Shown here: positions 53,706-62,658 of the stretch, in pieces
Position numbering within the stretch: the stretch's first letter is position 1
Layout: each line of letters opens with the position of its first letter
Source of the DNA: JBMNGH01 sp050949725
GTDB lineage: Bacteria; Bacillota; Thermosediminibacteria; Thermosediminibacterales; Tepidanaerobacteraceae
NCBI GenBank assembly: GCA_050949725.1
Contig: JBMNGH010000003.1
Location: 62,001-126,000 of the forward strand
Length of the DNA: 64,000 nucleotides
Direction: 5' to 3'
Program-made: the position numbers and the translations under genes
The notes under the pieces: model-generated
Databases searched by the model: none
What the model was told of the DNA's origin: nothing
What the model saw: only the letters and a program-made list of their open reading frames with translations

Positions 53706-54485
53706 TTAGATCATAGTCAGTCCACCTGTAACATTTAAAGCGTCTCCGGTTAAATAATCTGCATATTCTGATGCCAGGAAAACAAATATGCGTGCTACAT
53801 CTAAAGGTGTTGCATATCTTTTGAGAGGAACTACCTCTGCCCATTCTTTCTTAATTTCTTCGAAAGATTTACCAGTACGTTCTGATGTCCAGACAGCTTC
53901 TTGAGCTGTCATGTCTGTCCAAACATTCCCCGGACATACACAGTTTACAAGTATGTTATATTTGGCAAGTTCAAGTGCCAACGTTCTTGTAAGCAGGATA
54001 ACCGCTGCTTTTGATGCACAATAATGGCCAAGTGTTTCTACCCCAATTTTTCCACATTGGGATGCAGTATTGATAATTTTACCGTAGCCCTGTTTTTTCA
54101 TATGAGGAATTGCCGATTTACAGCAGAGGAAAACACCTTTAGCGTTTACAGCCATTATCCTATCCCATTCTTCAGTAGGCAAATCCTCGATATATTTCAT
54201 TGTTATAATACCGGCATTATTGCACATAACGTCAAGTTTTCCGAAAGTTTTTACCGTTATATCTACCATATTGTTAACGCTTACCTCATCGGTAACATCA
54301 ACCTGAACTGCTATTGCATCTACACCAAATTCCTTCGCTTCATCGGCTACCTTTTTCGCTTTGTCATACGCTATATCTGCTACAACTATATTTGAGCCGG
54401 CCTTTGCAAATTCTAAACATATCTGACGCCCTATTCCATTAGCGCCTCCAGTTACAATTGCTACCTGCCCTTTTAACTCTATCAT
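53706..54485 (-). CDS. Short-chain dehydrogenase/reductase
   Basis: 259-residue classical SDR. The cofactor motif TGGANGIGRQICLEF is near residue 10, NNAGII near 85, catalytic Ser in INTASQCGKIG near 137, YCASKAAV (Tyr-x3-Lys) near 150 and an end LTGDALNVTGG. The acidic residue in VVADIAYD after the second strand suggests NAD(H). The start at 54485 follows GGAGG. It probably acts on a ring or open-chain polyol intermediate of this cluster. Confidence 0.93.
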   Translation of the reverse strand: MIELKGQVAIVTGGANGIGRQICLEFAKAGSNIVVADIAYDKAKKVADEAKEFGVDAIAVQVDVTDEVSVNNMVDITVKTFGKLDVMCNNAGIITMKYIEDLPTEEWDRIMAVNAKGVFLCCKSAIPHMKKQGYGKIINTASQCGKIGVETLGHYCASKAAVILLTRTLALELAKYNILVNCVCPGNVWTDMTAQEAVWTSERTGKSFEEIKKEWAEVVPLKRYATPLDVARIFVFLASEYADYLTGDALNVTGGLTMI

Positions 54486-54727
54486 ATAAACCTCCATTCC
54501 GCCGTTGGTGACGGCATAAAAGTATTAATAAAATGGTGTTCATTATTTTTACTTCGTAAAAATTAATGTGAGCAGGAAGGTCTTTTACAAAACCACGGTA
54601 ATGTAATTGATCTTCCCAGTTTACAAAATATTTTGTTTTCTTTCGTAGTTAACCAGACCATTCTTCTAATTTATTTTGAAAACTAAATAATAATTATAAT
54701 TTTTAATTTGTTCTCCTTTTAGGGTAA

Positions 54728-55582
54728 CTACACCCAATCAGCACGATTTTTAAACTCTCGGTTCTTTATTTCAACCTCTAGCGGTTTCAACTCTAACAAG
54801 GCGTCTTTTAAATGCTCTGCAAAACGCTCAGTCATTATCCGCCCTGTTTCAGCAGATGCATCAAATGGATTGCCCATACATCCTGTATCCGTAAATTCAC
54901 GATGCTCCAACGACATGTTGAAATACTCATATCCTTTAAATCCTACAACAGGGGCTCCATCTGTTTTAAAGAAACTGTCAGGTAACCATGCTGGTTTATG
55001 TGCTTTCTCCCTTATGGCTCTATCCATGCGGACAAGGTCAGGAGTCAAGTAAAGCATCGATGATGTTTCACTTTCACCTGCATGCCAACCAGGAGTGTCT
55101 TCTTCACTTCCTTTTAACACGTCTGCCAGAAAGCCAATGTTCCTTTCAACCCAGGGTTTGTAACACATTACTATTGCTCCTGTATCATAACGTATCTTTC
55201 TCATAACGGGATCCATCACCTTAAGGTTAGAAGCATGTCCCGTCACAAACATGATCTTGTTGTAACCGTGATGTATCAATGATCTTGCAATATCATAATA
55301 TAAACCCATAACAGATACCGGTCTCAATGTGATAGTACCTGCTCCTCCCATATGGTGAGGTGTATAACCGAAGGGTTGTAAAGGTGTATACAGAACATCG
55401 GCCATTTCACAAGCACGTTTTGAGATTTCAAGGCACGGATACATATCCGTCCCCAACGGGAGGTGTCTACTGTGTTGCTCGCAGCTACCAATTGGAACAA
55501 CGACAATATCAGATGTTTTAATATGCTCCTCAATATCCAAATAGCCTAAGTCAGCTATGCAATGGGACACTAATTTACTCAT
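54728..55582 (-). CDS. Creatininase superfamily hydrolase (possible IolN-like ring opener)
   Basis: 284 residues. Metal ligands of the creatininase fold are all visible: Glu and His in PIGSCEQHSRHLPLGTDM, Asp in GTDM, His in the VTGHASN loop and Glu in WHAGESETS. The superfamily includes creatininase, MftE, formamide hydrolases and the Thermotoga 3-dehydro-scyllo-inosose hydrolase IolN. With two IolM-like dehydrogenases in the same cluster, hydrolysis of a cyclic diketone is more likely than creatinine hydrolysis; this is inference. The start at 55582 follows GGAGGAAG. Confidence 0.85.
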   Translation of the reverse strand: MSKLVSHCIADLGYLDIEEHIKTSDIVVVPIGSCEQHSRHLPLGTDMYPCLEISKRACEMADVLYTPLQPFGYTPHHMGGAGTITLRPVSVMGLYYDIARSLIHHGYNKIMFVTGHASNLKVMDPVMRKIRYDTGAIVMCYKPWVERNIGFLADVLKGSEEDTPGWHAGESETSSMLYLTPDLVRMDRAIREKAHKPAWLPDSFFKTDGAPVVGFKGYEYFNMSLEHREFTDTGCMGNPFDASAETGRIMTERFAEHLKDALLELKPLEVEIKNREFKNRADWV

Positions 55583-55689
55583 TCCTTCTTCCTCCTTTGA
55601 ATACGAAAATTCCAACTACAAGTACTAATGTAAGGTATTCCTTATCCGGTATTTCAAATCAACCAATTTAATATTAAAATTTCTTAAAG

Positions 55690-56922
55690 TCAGTTGGCAA
55701 TTTGCATAAATAGTTTTGCAACTTCTTTTGCAAAAATGCTGTCGTTTACATGAGCATCAATTTCTACAACAGGTATTTCAGGTATTATGTGCTTTTTAAG
55801 GTTTTTTACAAACATTTCGGTAGCTTCGTTGTCTTCAAATGGGCCACCGGGACAACCTGGTATTGAAAATCCCTTAAGCGGAACGGCAATTATGACTTTG
55901 CCTTTGGCCGGATTTAGTTTTTCTGCAAAGACTTTACCCATATATGCCATTTCTTCTTTGGTTAGTTTACAGAGTGTAAATGCAGGGCTGTGTTTGAATA
56001 GTTTGCGTTTTTTTGCTATGTGTTCAGGTACTGTATCAATAGGGCCTTGGTCAAAAAAGTCGACACAGCCGGGAACAACGACTTGGGGAATGCCGTAAGA
56101 CCCTGCCACTGTCATCCTGTCAGGGCCTGCGCCCCGCTGTAAACCGCCGATGATATCTTCAAATATCTCACAGGTCGTATAATCTACAATTCCATCAAAG
56201 TATCCATCCTTAATCATTTCTTCCATGGCGCGACCTCCGACTCCGCTAGAATGGAAACATACGACCTCGTAATCACATTTTTCTAGTTCTTTTTTGAGTA
56301 CAGTTACTCCATCGGTTGTGTTGCCGATCATTGTTACGCCTATTGTTTTTTTGTTGCCTTTTTCATATGTTTTTCTCCATGCAACGGCTCCGACGATTGC
56401 GGCTGCTAAGTTATCGTAAATCATCATGCTGATTGAATTAATGCCTATAATATCAATTACCGAATGCATAATCATGATGTCTCTGTTTTTAACATAGAAT
56501 TCAAAAGGGCGGGGACCGGAGGCAAGTGGGGTTGCCATCATTTTGGGGATCCCTACCGGGAGCATTTCCATGGCTTCTTTTATAATTGAACCTCCACTTC
56601 CTCCGCATAGGCTGACAATTCCGTCACACTGACCATTATTGTAGAGCTCTTTAATTACTTTTTTAGCCCCATCTGCCATCATTGCAATTGCATCGCCACG
56701 AACAGCCTTTCGAACTTCGGTCATATCATAACCGCCGGCTTTTGCTACCTCATAGCGAGTAATATCAGGTTGAATACCTAATGCTTCACCTCGAATGCCC
56801 ACATCTACATTAATTGTCCTAATATCAAAAGGGGCACCGAAATCACAAATTTTTTTCACTAGATATTCGGATTCATAACCTTTTGTATCCATTGTAGAAA
56901 TTACGACAATTTCTTTTGTCAC
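55690..56922 (-). CDS. Tm-1-like ATP-binding protein (UPF0261)
   Basis: 410 residues from a GTG start. N-terminal IVVISTMDTKGYESEYLVKK, VSLCGGSGGSIIKEAM, MMATPLASG, the C-terminal half GVTMIGNTTDGVTVLKKEL, VCFHSSGVGGRAMEEMI and VVPGCVDFFDQG are the family blocks seen in plant Tm-1 and bacterial UPF0261. Members bind ATP, and their biochemical role in bacterial catabolic clusters is not established. It lies between the creatininase-type and tautomerase genes. Confidence 0.9.
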   Translation of the reverse strand: MTKEIVVISTMDTKGYESEYLVKKICDFGAPFDIRTINVDVGIRGEALGIQPDITRYEVAKAGGYDMTEVRKAVRGDAIAMMADGAKKVIKELYNNGQCDGIVSLCGGSGGSIIKEAMEMLPVGIPKMMATPLASGPRPFEFYVKNRDIMIMHSVIDIIGINSISMMIYDNLAAAIVGAVAWRKTYEKGNKKTIGVTMIGNTTDGVTVLKKELEKCDYEVVCFHSSGVGGRAMEEMIKDGYFDGIVDYTTCEIFEDIIGGLQRGAGPDRMTVAGSYGIPQVVVPGCVDFFDQGPIDTVPEHIAKKRKLFKHSPAFTLCKLTKEEMAYMGKVFAEKLNPAKGKVIIAVPLKGFSIPGCPGGPFEDNEATEMFVKNLKKHIIPEIPVVEIDAHVNDSIFAKEVAKLFMQIAN

Positions 56923-57007
56923 TATTACACATCTCCGTATTAGTAAATTGATTTGTATTTAACGGTTTCTCTCAGTAATTGTTCTGTTTATCATGTAGTT
57001 CCTGATT

Positions 57008-57361
57008 CTATGTTTTTCGTTTGAAGTTACTGCCATTCCATCCCCAAATTTGCGTCTCTTGGTAAGCCACATATATTCGTTCTTTGGAAATTTGTAGTAC
57101 TTCCTTTACAATATCTGTTATTGCTCCTGTAAGTCTGTCGTATGCCTCAATATCAGCTGAACCGAATAGTTTAATTTCAATAAATGCCATCGGCTCGGTT
57201 TCATTTTCTTTGAAAAACATAGTAGCACTGTCATTAAATGCAGTCATAAGCCATTTGCTTTTACCTGGAATAATGTCAATTGTTTCTTTGAATTTATCTT
57301 TGATTAATTTTTTTTCTGCTTTAGAAATGGTAATATTGGTTGTTAACATAATAAACGGCAT
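57008..57361 (-). CDS. MIF-family tautomerase
   Basis: 117 residues of the macrophage migration inhibitory factor / phenylpyruvate tautomerase family. The start at 57361 is chosen because it places Pro directly after Met (MPFIMLTTNI), the catalytic base once Met is removed; AGGTGA lies 6 bases upstream. GKSKWLMTAF (Lys), YDRLTGAITDIVKEVL, ISKERIYVAYQE and the ending WGWNGSNF match MIF. In this cluster it may tautomerise an enol/keto product of ring opening. Confidence 0.88.
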   Translation of the reverse strand: MPFIMLTTNITISKAEKKLIKDKFKETIDIIPGKSKWLMTAFNDSATMFFKENETEPMAFIEIKLFGSADIEAYDRLTGAITDIVKEVLQISKERIYVAYQETQIWGWNGSNFKRKT

Positions 57362-57391
57362 TTTCGTCACCTGTAATATTAAAATTTTATT

Positions 57392-58555
57392 TTAAGGTTT
57401 AATTAATACTTTTGCATCATCGCCCTTACCTGCTTGCATAACACCTTCAACAGCATTATCCAAATCAAACCGGGCTGTAACGGCTGGAATCATGTTAATG
57501 CGTCCGCTCGCCATTAAATTAATTACACTTGCAAATACTCCACGACCTGAGTGCCCGAGAGTTGCATAAATTCCGCTGCCCAACCTGTGGTGAATCATGG
57601 GGTGAATAGTAGGGAAATCTTCTCCCATGCCGATAAGAATGATTTTTCCTGCGATAGAAAGCATTTTTTCCATTTCTGGAATTGTAGCTGAATATGCGCC
57701 AGCTGCTTCTACCGCCATACCAACGCCAAAACCCTCCGTATGTTCTTTGACTACTTCATAAGCTGGAACTTCTCTAGGATCGTACACAAAGTCGGCACCC
57801 ATTTTCTCTGCTAACTTTCTTCTGTTTTCATTCAACTCAAATGCAATAATATTTGCTGCCCCAGCACATTTGGCCAGTTGAATGGCGGCAAGTCCAATCG
57901 GACCTGTGCCAAAAACGGCTACGTGTGAGCCAACCTGGAATCCCTTGGCTACTGAAAACATTCCTTCATAAGCAACACCGGTCGGTTCGACTAAGGAACC
58001 CGCTTCCAGTATGCTGTCTTTATCTGTATAAAGTCTCGACAAACTGTTCAATTTGTAGACAAACTTCTCTTGCACTGTTATGTACTCTGCCATAGCACCG
58101 TCATTCGGACAATCAAAACCAAGTTGGTCAAGATTTTCACATTGGTTGAACAACCCATAACGGCAAGCTATGCATTCTCCACACCACTGGACTTCTTCAG
58201 CAGTCACTAGATCTCCAACTTTTATATTATTTACTTCACTTCCTACCTCGACTACCTCGCCTGCAAATTCATGACCGATGGCTACTGGAAAGCCTGCTTC
58301 ACCGGCAAAAAATACGTAGTCATCCGGTCTTTTCATGAGCATGTGGACATCTGAACCGCATACACCACAAGCTGCTACTTTTATTTTTACTTCATTGGAT
58401 TTTGGTGATGGCTCGGGATAATCTTTTTCAACTGACCATGTAGGGTTTTTCCAAACCATGTTTGAATTGTACGCCAGTTTCCTCCTTTTTTCCGTTTCAT
58501 TTAAAACATAACCTTCTTTAGGCGCCCACTCCGCTCTAACAACTAAAGCTTTCAT
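57392..58555 (-). CDS. Zinc-dependent polyol/cyclitol dehydrogenase, scyllo-inosose 3-dehydrogenase-like (copy 2)
   Basis: 387-residue zinc dehydrogenase, first gene of the cluster. It has ACGVCGSDVHMLM, GHEFAGEVVEVG, structural zinc cysteines in VQWCGECIACRYG and NQCENL, and VFGTGPIGLAAIQLAK. The N-terminal MKALVVRAEWAPKEGYVL and DYVFFAGEAGFPVAIGHEFAG resemble Thermotoga IolM. It shares this extension with the 51394 paralogue. GAGGAGG precedes the ATG. Confidence 0.87.
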   Translation of the reverse strand: MKALVVRAEWAPKEGYVLNETEKRRKLAYNSNMVWKNPTWSVEKDYPEPSPKSNEVKIKVAACGVCGSDVHMLMKRPDDYVFFAGEAGFPVAIGHEFAGEVVEVGSEVNNIKVGDLVTAEEVQWCGECIACRYGLFNQCENLDQLGFDCPNDGAMAEYITVQEKFVYKLNSLSRLYTDKDSILEAGSLVEPTGVAYEGMFSVAKGFQVGSHVAVFGTGPIGLAAIQLAKCAGAANIIAFELNENRRKLAEKMGADFVYDPREVPAYEVVKEHTEGFGVGMAVEAAGAYSATIPEMEKMLSIAGKIILIGMGEDFPTIHPMIHHRLGSGIYATLGHSGRGVFASVINLMASGRINMIPAVTARFDLDNAVEGVMQAGKGDDAKVLIKP

Positions 58556-59120
58556 TTTTGAGCCTCCTCTTAAAAACTTAAATTAATAATTTGAATTTTG
58601 GTTTATTATATAATACTTGTATTTAAATTGAATCATCATAAATGGTGATTTTTTACTACATGCTTGAGTATTTTGAAAATATCGTTTGTTTGTATTTGGT
58701 ACGTTTAGACTAATAAAGAAAAGGGGTACAAATGATAATTGTTAGAAATGAGATAAAGTCTTTAGCCAAATACGCTTATGTCAAAAAATAAGATCATAAG
58801 ATAATCGGACTAGACATTGAGAAGATATAACCAGAAATGAAGTATAAAAAAAGAATAGTAAAGAAATTCGATAAAAAATGTCGAATACCTTTTTTTTTAT
58901 TTTCTTAAATTGTCTTCACAAAACATAAAGCTTCTAGATTCTATTTTTAACTGTCGTCAAAAAATATATGACCTCTTACGTCAAATAGCTCTTCTGACGT
59001 AAGAGGTCACATTATCCCATTATAAGTATTAAATTGTTATGTCGATTTCATCTTAAATCATATACATAATACAATATTTTGTTTAATTTTTTAGTACTGC
59101 AAAAAAATTTTAATGCGGAC
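58556..59120. other. Intergenic region, no gene seen
   Basis: AT-rich sequence holding the promoter of the 58.5 kb cluster (not resolved) and the terminator of the yedE operon at 58959-59008. A plus-strand frame beginning MIIVRNEIKSLAKYAYVKK near 58732 is short and stops after 19 codons; it may be a gene remnant. Confidence 0.4.
58959..59008 (-). terminator. Terminator of the yedE-tusA-DUF3343 operon
   Basis: Perfect 14-base arms (58970-58983, 58995-59008), 11-base loop; on the minus strand ATATATTTTTTG follows. Confidence 0.85.
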
Positions 59121-59396
59121 TTATTTAATTTTGTCTACAAGTATTGGTTTTTGTTTTGGCTTATCGTATAGATAAATACAATCATATTCCAGCTCATTTG
59201 CAGCAAACAGTCCTTTTATCTCCACAAGCTGAGCATTATTGATTTTTGCCGCTACGCCACAACTCGAGCTAATTTCCCTCGGGACAGGCACGAGGCGAAT
59301 TAAGAAATCTGCCTTCCCCTTCAGCTTTGATTCCGTTTTTATCGCGTGATGAACAGATGGAAAAGTAACAACAAAATATGGGTATTTGTCAGACAT
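59121..59396 (-). CDS. DUF3343 protein (putative Se/S carrier-like)
   Basis: 91-residue member of DUF3343. It begins YFVVTFPSVHHAIKTESKL and has the conserved Cys block VPREISSSCGVAAKI. Members co-occur with YedE and TusA-like proteins and are thought to carry selenium or sulfur on the Cys. It is the last gene of the three-gene operon, 5 bases after tusA-like. Confidence 0.83.
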   Translation of the reverse strand: MSDKYPYFVVTFPSVHHAIKTESKLKGKADFLIRLVPVPREISSSCGVAAKINNAQLVEIKGLFAANELEYDCIYLYDKPKQKPILVDKIK

Positions 59397-59401
59397 TTAG
59401 A

Positions 59402-59611
59402 TTACCTCGATATTTTTATGATGATATTTTCATCAGAATTTATTATATCAGTTTTACATCCTGCATTTTTGGCAAAGCGCAAAACGTTGTCTCTTGCAGT
59501 CGTGTTGTCAACCAGTATCTCTAGATTCTCTTCTGATGTTTCCATAGCCTTTTTTGTGACAATCACCGGTTGTGGGCATGAAAGGCCGCGAGCGTCGACT
59601 GTTTTAACCAC
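59402..59611 (-). CDS. TusA/SirA-like sulfurtransferase
   Basis: 69 residues with the TusA motif VDARGLSCPQPVI (Cys of CPxP carries persulfide or perselenide). The start overlaps the yedE stop by 8 bases, indicating coupling. In this setting it is probably the cytoplasmic acceptor for selenium or sulfur imported by YedE. Confidence 0.92.
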   Translation of the reverse strand: MVKTVDARGLSCPQPVIVTKKAMETSEENLEILVDNTTARDNVLRFAKNAGCKTDIINSDENIIIKISR

Positions 59612-60683
59612 TTGCTTTCACCTCCCCCATTTTTTTAACTGATTTGGAAATGTTTAAATATGCGATACATGTCAACACTATTATCCCCACTACAACCGCA
59701 ATCTTTCCATTTGGGCCAACACCAGCAGGGGATGCAGCAATTCCAAAATTATGAGCAAAAGCCGCTCCTATGAGCATTCCCAAAAAGGTTATCCCTGCAT
59801 CGGTGTCCCCTTCTCCCGCCAAAATGCTTTGCCGCAATGGGCAGCCCCCTAAAAGAACAGCACCGTAACCAGTCAAAAACATTCCAAGAAAGTTCCATAC
59901 AAAATCATTGTGAGCAACCGGCTGTCCCAAAAAGCCAGGGTTAAACCTGCCAAATGCTATGTTTAATATAAGTGCAACAATAAAAATCGAGATAAATCCT
60001 TTAAAAAGGTGAAAATCTTTTATCAAGAAAATATCACGTATCGAGCCCGCCATACAAAGCCTGGACCTCTGAGATAAAATACCTATTACAAGCCCTGCCA
60101 AAAGAGAAACTATAAACGGAGCATTCATTGAACCTGGGCCCTCTACACTATGCAAAATGAATGCCGGAGATAATATGCCAAATATCAAAAAAACGATGGC
60201 TATTACCGGCATGACTAAACCACTCCCGCGGTCAAGCTTATAACTCCTGCCGAGAGAAAATCCATTTTTCAGGAAATACAGTCCGAACCAGATTCCAACC
60301 GCAAAACCTAATAATCCAATAATTGCATTCCAATCTCCTGCAGCCAAGCGCAATACCATTCTGAGCGGGCATCCCAAAAAGACAAGTGATCCTATCATCA
60401 CAAAAAAGCCAAGGACAAACCTTGTCACAGGAGAAGAGCCGCCACGAGCATTAAATTCTCCGGAAACTAAAGATATAATAAATGCGCCAAGAATAAACCC
60501 GGGAATCTCTGGTCTCATATACTGAACAATCTCAGCTCGATGGAGCCCCAGGCCACCTGCAATATCCCTGATAAAACAGGCAACACAAATCCCCATATTT
60601 GCCGGGTTACCAAGGAGCATTAAAATCGCTGAAAGCACTCCAATTATGCCTCCAGCTATAATTACTACTTTCTTTTGTTCCAC
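59604..60683 (-). CDS. yedE: YedE family selenium/sulfur transporter
   Basis: 359-residue integral membrane protein with around ten hydrophobic helices and two sulfur-transport (YeeE/YedE) halves. Each half has the Cys-containing loop: FLGCPLRMVLRLAAGDWNA and LLGGCPLRQSILAGEGD. Next to TusA-like and DUF3343 genes it matches the selenium-metabolism YedE type. The ATG is at 60683. A divergent cysteine desulfurase-like gene starts about 400 bases away. Confidence 0.92.
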   Translation of the reverse strand: MEQKKVVIIAGGIIGVLSAILMLLGNPANMGICVACFIRDIAGGLGLHRAEIVQYMRPEIPGFILGAFIISLVSGEFNARGGSSPVTRFVLGFFVMIGSLVFLGCPLRMVLRLAAGDWNAIIGLLGFAVGIWFGLYFLKNGFSLGRSYKLDRGSGLVMPVIAIVFLIFGILSPAFILHSVEGPGSMNAPFIVSLLAGLVIGILSQRSRLCMAGSIRDIFLIKDFHLFKGFISIFIVALILNIAFGRFNPGFLGQPVAHNDFVWNFLGMFLTGYGAVLLGGCPLRQSILAGEGDTDAGITFLGMLIGAAFAHNFGIAASPAGVGPNGKIAVVVGIIVLTCIAYLNISKSVKKMGEVKASG

Positions 60684-60785
60684 GTTTTTTCACCCCTTCG
60701 CTGTATTTGTGAATAATTTTACCATGTTGCTTGTGATATATCTAATTGTGATTCGCTATAGATGTTCGCTTTTCTATAGGTTAAA

Positions 60786-60823
60786 CCTATATTTATTGAC
60801 AACTCCTATATTTATTGACAACT
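60786..60823. repeat. 19-base perfect tandem duplication
   Basis: CCTATATTTATTGACAACT occurs twice with no gap (60786-60804, 60805-60823) in the yedE/desulfurase intergenic region. Confidence 0.92.
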
Positions 60824-61018
60824 ATAATATCGAATGAGATACTTATTTATATAGTAATTAAAACTATGCTTACAGTAATGCACTCAATCTTGGTGTAAGT
60901 AGTAGATTAAATCTTCTGATAAACTATTTTGCTGATAACCAGGAAAATTACATTAGTTTTTTGCTATGCTCGTTCTGGATACTCGAATAAAGAAACCGGT
61001 TATTTATAAGCGAAAACA

Positions 61019-61073
61019 GGGAGGTGAAAACCGTTACTGACTAGCTTTAATTTTTATCATTTTTAGTAACGGT
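61019..61073 (+). promoter_or_regulatory. Ribosome site bridged to its start codon by a hairpin
   Basis: GGGAGGTG lies at 61019-61026, more than 50 bases before the ATG at 61081. Between them are perfect 9-base arms ACCGTTACT (61030-61038) and AGTAACGGT (61065-61073). Folded, the hairpin would bring the site to about 10 bases from the ATG, an ideal spacing. No other ribosome site is near the ATG. Confidence 0.6.
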
Positions 61074-61080
61074 AACTTTA

Positions 61081-62245
61081 ATGAGACGTATTTACTTTGA
61101 TAATGCCGCAACATCTAAACCAAAACCGAAAAATGTTTTGGATGCAATAAACGGATATTTAGAAGATATATGCACAAGTCCTGGCCGCGGGGGGTATGCA
61201 TTAGGTTTAGAAGCAGGAAGAATTATTTTTGAAACAAGGGAGAAAATTAAGCATCTGTTCAATGGCCAAAAAGAGGAAAATGTTGTATTTACACAAAATG
61301 TAACGTACGCCTTGAATTTTGCCTTGCTCGGCTTATTAAAACCCGGAGATCATGCCATAACTACCAGTATGGAACACAATTCGGTCATAAGACCTTTGAG
61401 GTTCTTACAAAAATATAAAAATGTAAAATTCAGTATTATAAAATGCAACGAAAAAGGAGAACTCGACCCTGCTGACATCATAAGAGAAATAAGGCCTTCA
61501 ACAAAGATCATAGTATTGACACACGCATCAAATGTCACCGGTACAATACTTCCTATAGAAAGTCTCCCAGAGATTAAAAATAAAACGGATGCCTTTATGG
61601 TACTGGATGCCGCGCAGACCGCAGGGGTAATCGATATCGACTTTGAGCAATTGGGGCTTGATTGCTTAGGGTTTACAGGACACAAATCACTTTATGGCCC
61701 TCCCGGAATAGGCGGATTAGTCATGAGCGATAGGGCCTGCGAAGCTATAGTGCCGACGGTATTTGGCGGAACAGGCAGCAGGTCAGATGTGGAATACCAA
61801 CCTAATTTTATGCCTGATAAAATGGAGGCGGGGACGCCAAATACAGCCGGGATAGCGGGTTTGTCGGCAGGGCTCGATTTTATACAGAAAACCGGAATGA
61901 AAAGTATCTACAAGCATGAAATGAAATTGACCGCCGATTTTATTAACGGGTTAAAGCAAATCCCCAGAGTAAAAATATACGGTCCCGACCAATTGGATAA
62001 AAGGGTTTCAACCGTTTCGATTACGTTAGACGGATTTGATATGGGAGAGCTTGCCTTCAGGCTTGATACCGAATACGGAATAATGATACGTTCCGGACTA
62101 CACTGTTCACCTTTGGGACATAAAACAATAGGGACTTTCCCTGAAGGAACATCTGCGGTTCAGCTTTGGCTTTTTCAACACAGAAGAAGAAGTTAAATAC
62201 TGTATAGAAGCAATAAAAAACCTTGTACAAGAAATTTTACAATAA
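61081..62245 (+). CDS. Cysteine desulfurase-like class V aminotransferase, frameshifted near the C-terminus
   Basis: PLP enzyme of the SufS/Csd family, closest in style to the EF2568-like group linked to selenium. RRIYFDNAATSKPKP opens it; HASNVTGTI, VLDAAQTAGVIDI and FTGHKSLYGPPGIGG (PLP Lys) and SGLHCSPLGHKTIGTFPEGT (catalytic Cys) follow. After EGTS the zero frame reads a nonsense tail and stops at 62196. One base further along, the frame reads RFSFGFFNTEEEVKYCIEAI and on to a stop at 62243-62245, the normal family ending. One extra G near 62155 explains this: sequencing error, mutation, or less likely recoding. The start is set by family alignment; the ribosome site is bridged by a hairpin. 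Confidence 0.85.
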
Positions 62246-62658
62246 CTAAATGTGCCACGTGCCAAGGGACGGAGTTGTTGATATAAAGTTGAAAGATAGA
62301 TTGGCAACCTCAAACAACTTGAACACCTGTCCTCCCCTTTCATGGCATACCGACAACTACCCTGTATTTATTTTAAAACAATAGTATTAGTAATTAGTTT
62401 CTTGGAATGTTTTTTGTTCCTTTCATTGAACTGGACCGTTTACAAAATATCACCTACCACTTTGACAAATCTTCCGTGCTTATTAATTTTTATAACCTCA
62501 CTTTTATATAATCCCCTACTTTATCAAGTCTTTTGTTATAATAGAGTCATGGACTATTATATTTATGGGACATCGGGAAGCATTGCAACACCATTTCCTT
62601 CTGAGGTGACTCCTTTAACGTCTAAATAAGTTAAAAAAACACATGGAGCTGGTGAATT
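62246..62658. other. Intergenic region with possible decayed mobile repeat
   Basis: From about 62250 to 62345 the sequence begins TGTGCCACGTGCCAAGGGACGG and ends with a CCTGTCCTCCCCTTTCATGGCA stretch, imperfect inverted ends enclosing an AGTTGTT/AACAACT stem. This resembles the GTGCCAC...GGGACGG palindromic repeats tied to IS200-like transposases, as a decayed copy. The rest is AT-rich with no gene. Confidence 0.35.

Larger units (their letters stand above)
60684..61080. other. Divergent promoter region of yedE and the desulfurase-like gene
   Basis: Holds a 19-base perfect tandem duplication (60786-60823) with TTGACA in each copy and TATAAT directly after the second, plus the hairpin-spaced ribosome site at 61019-61073. 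A possible plus-strand promoter is TTGACA (60815-60820), 18 bases, GATACT. Confidence 0.45.

Noticed and set aside
54728..55582. Calling this gene creatininase and the island a creatinine pathway
   Set aside because: The superfamily is broad, the gene is far from the hyu genes and sits with IolM-like dehydrogenases.
62342..62629. Plus-strand open frame of 95 codons after the desulfurase-like gene
   Set aside because: Low-complexity hydrophobic translation of AT-rich DNA, no ribosome site, overlaps the repeat-like region.
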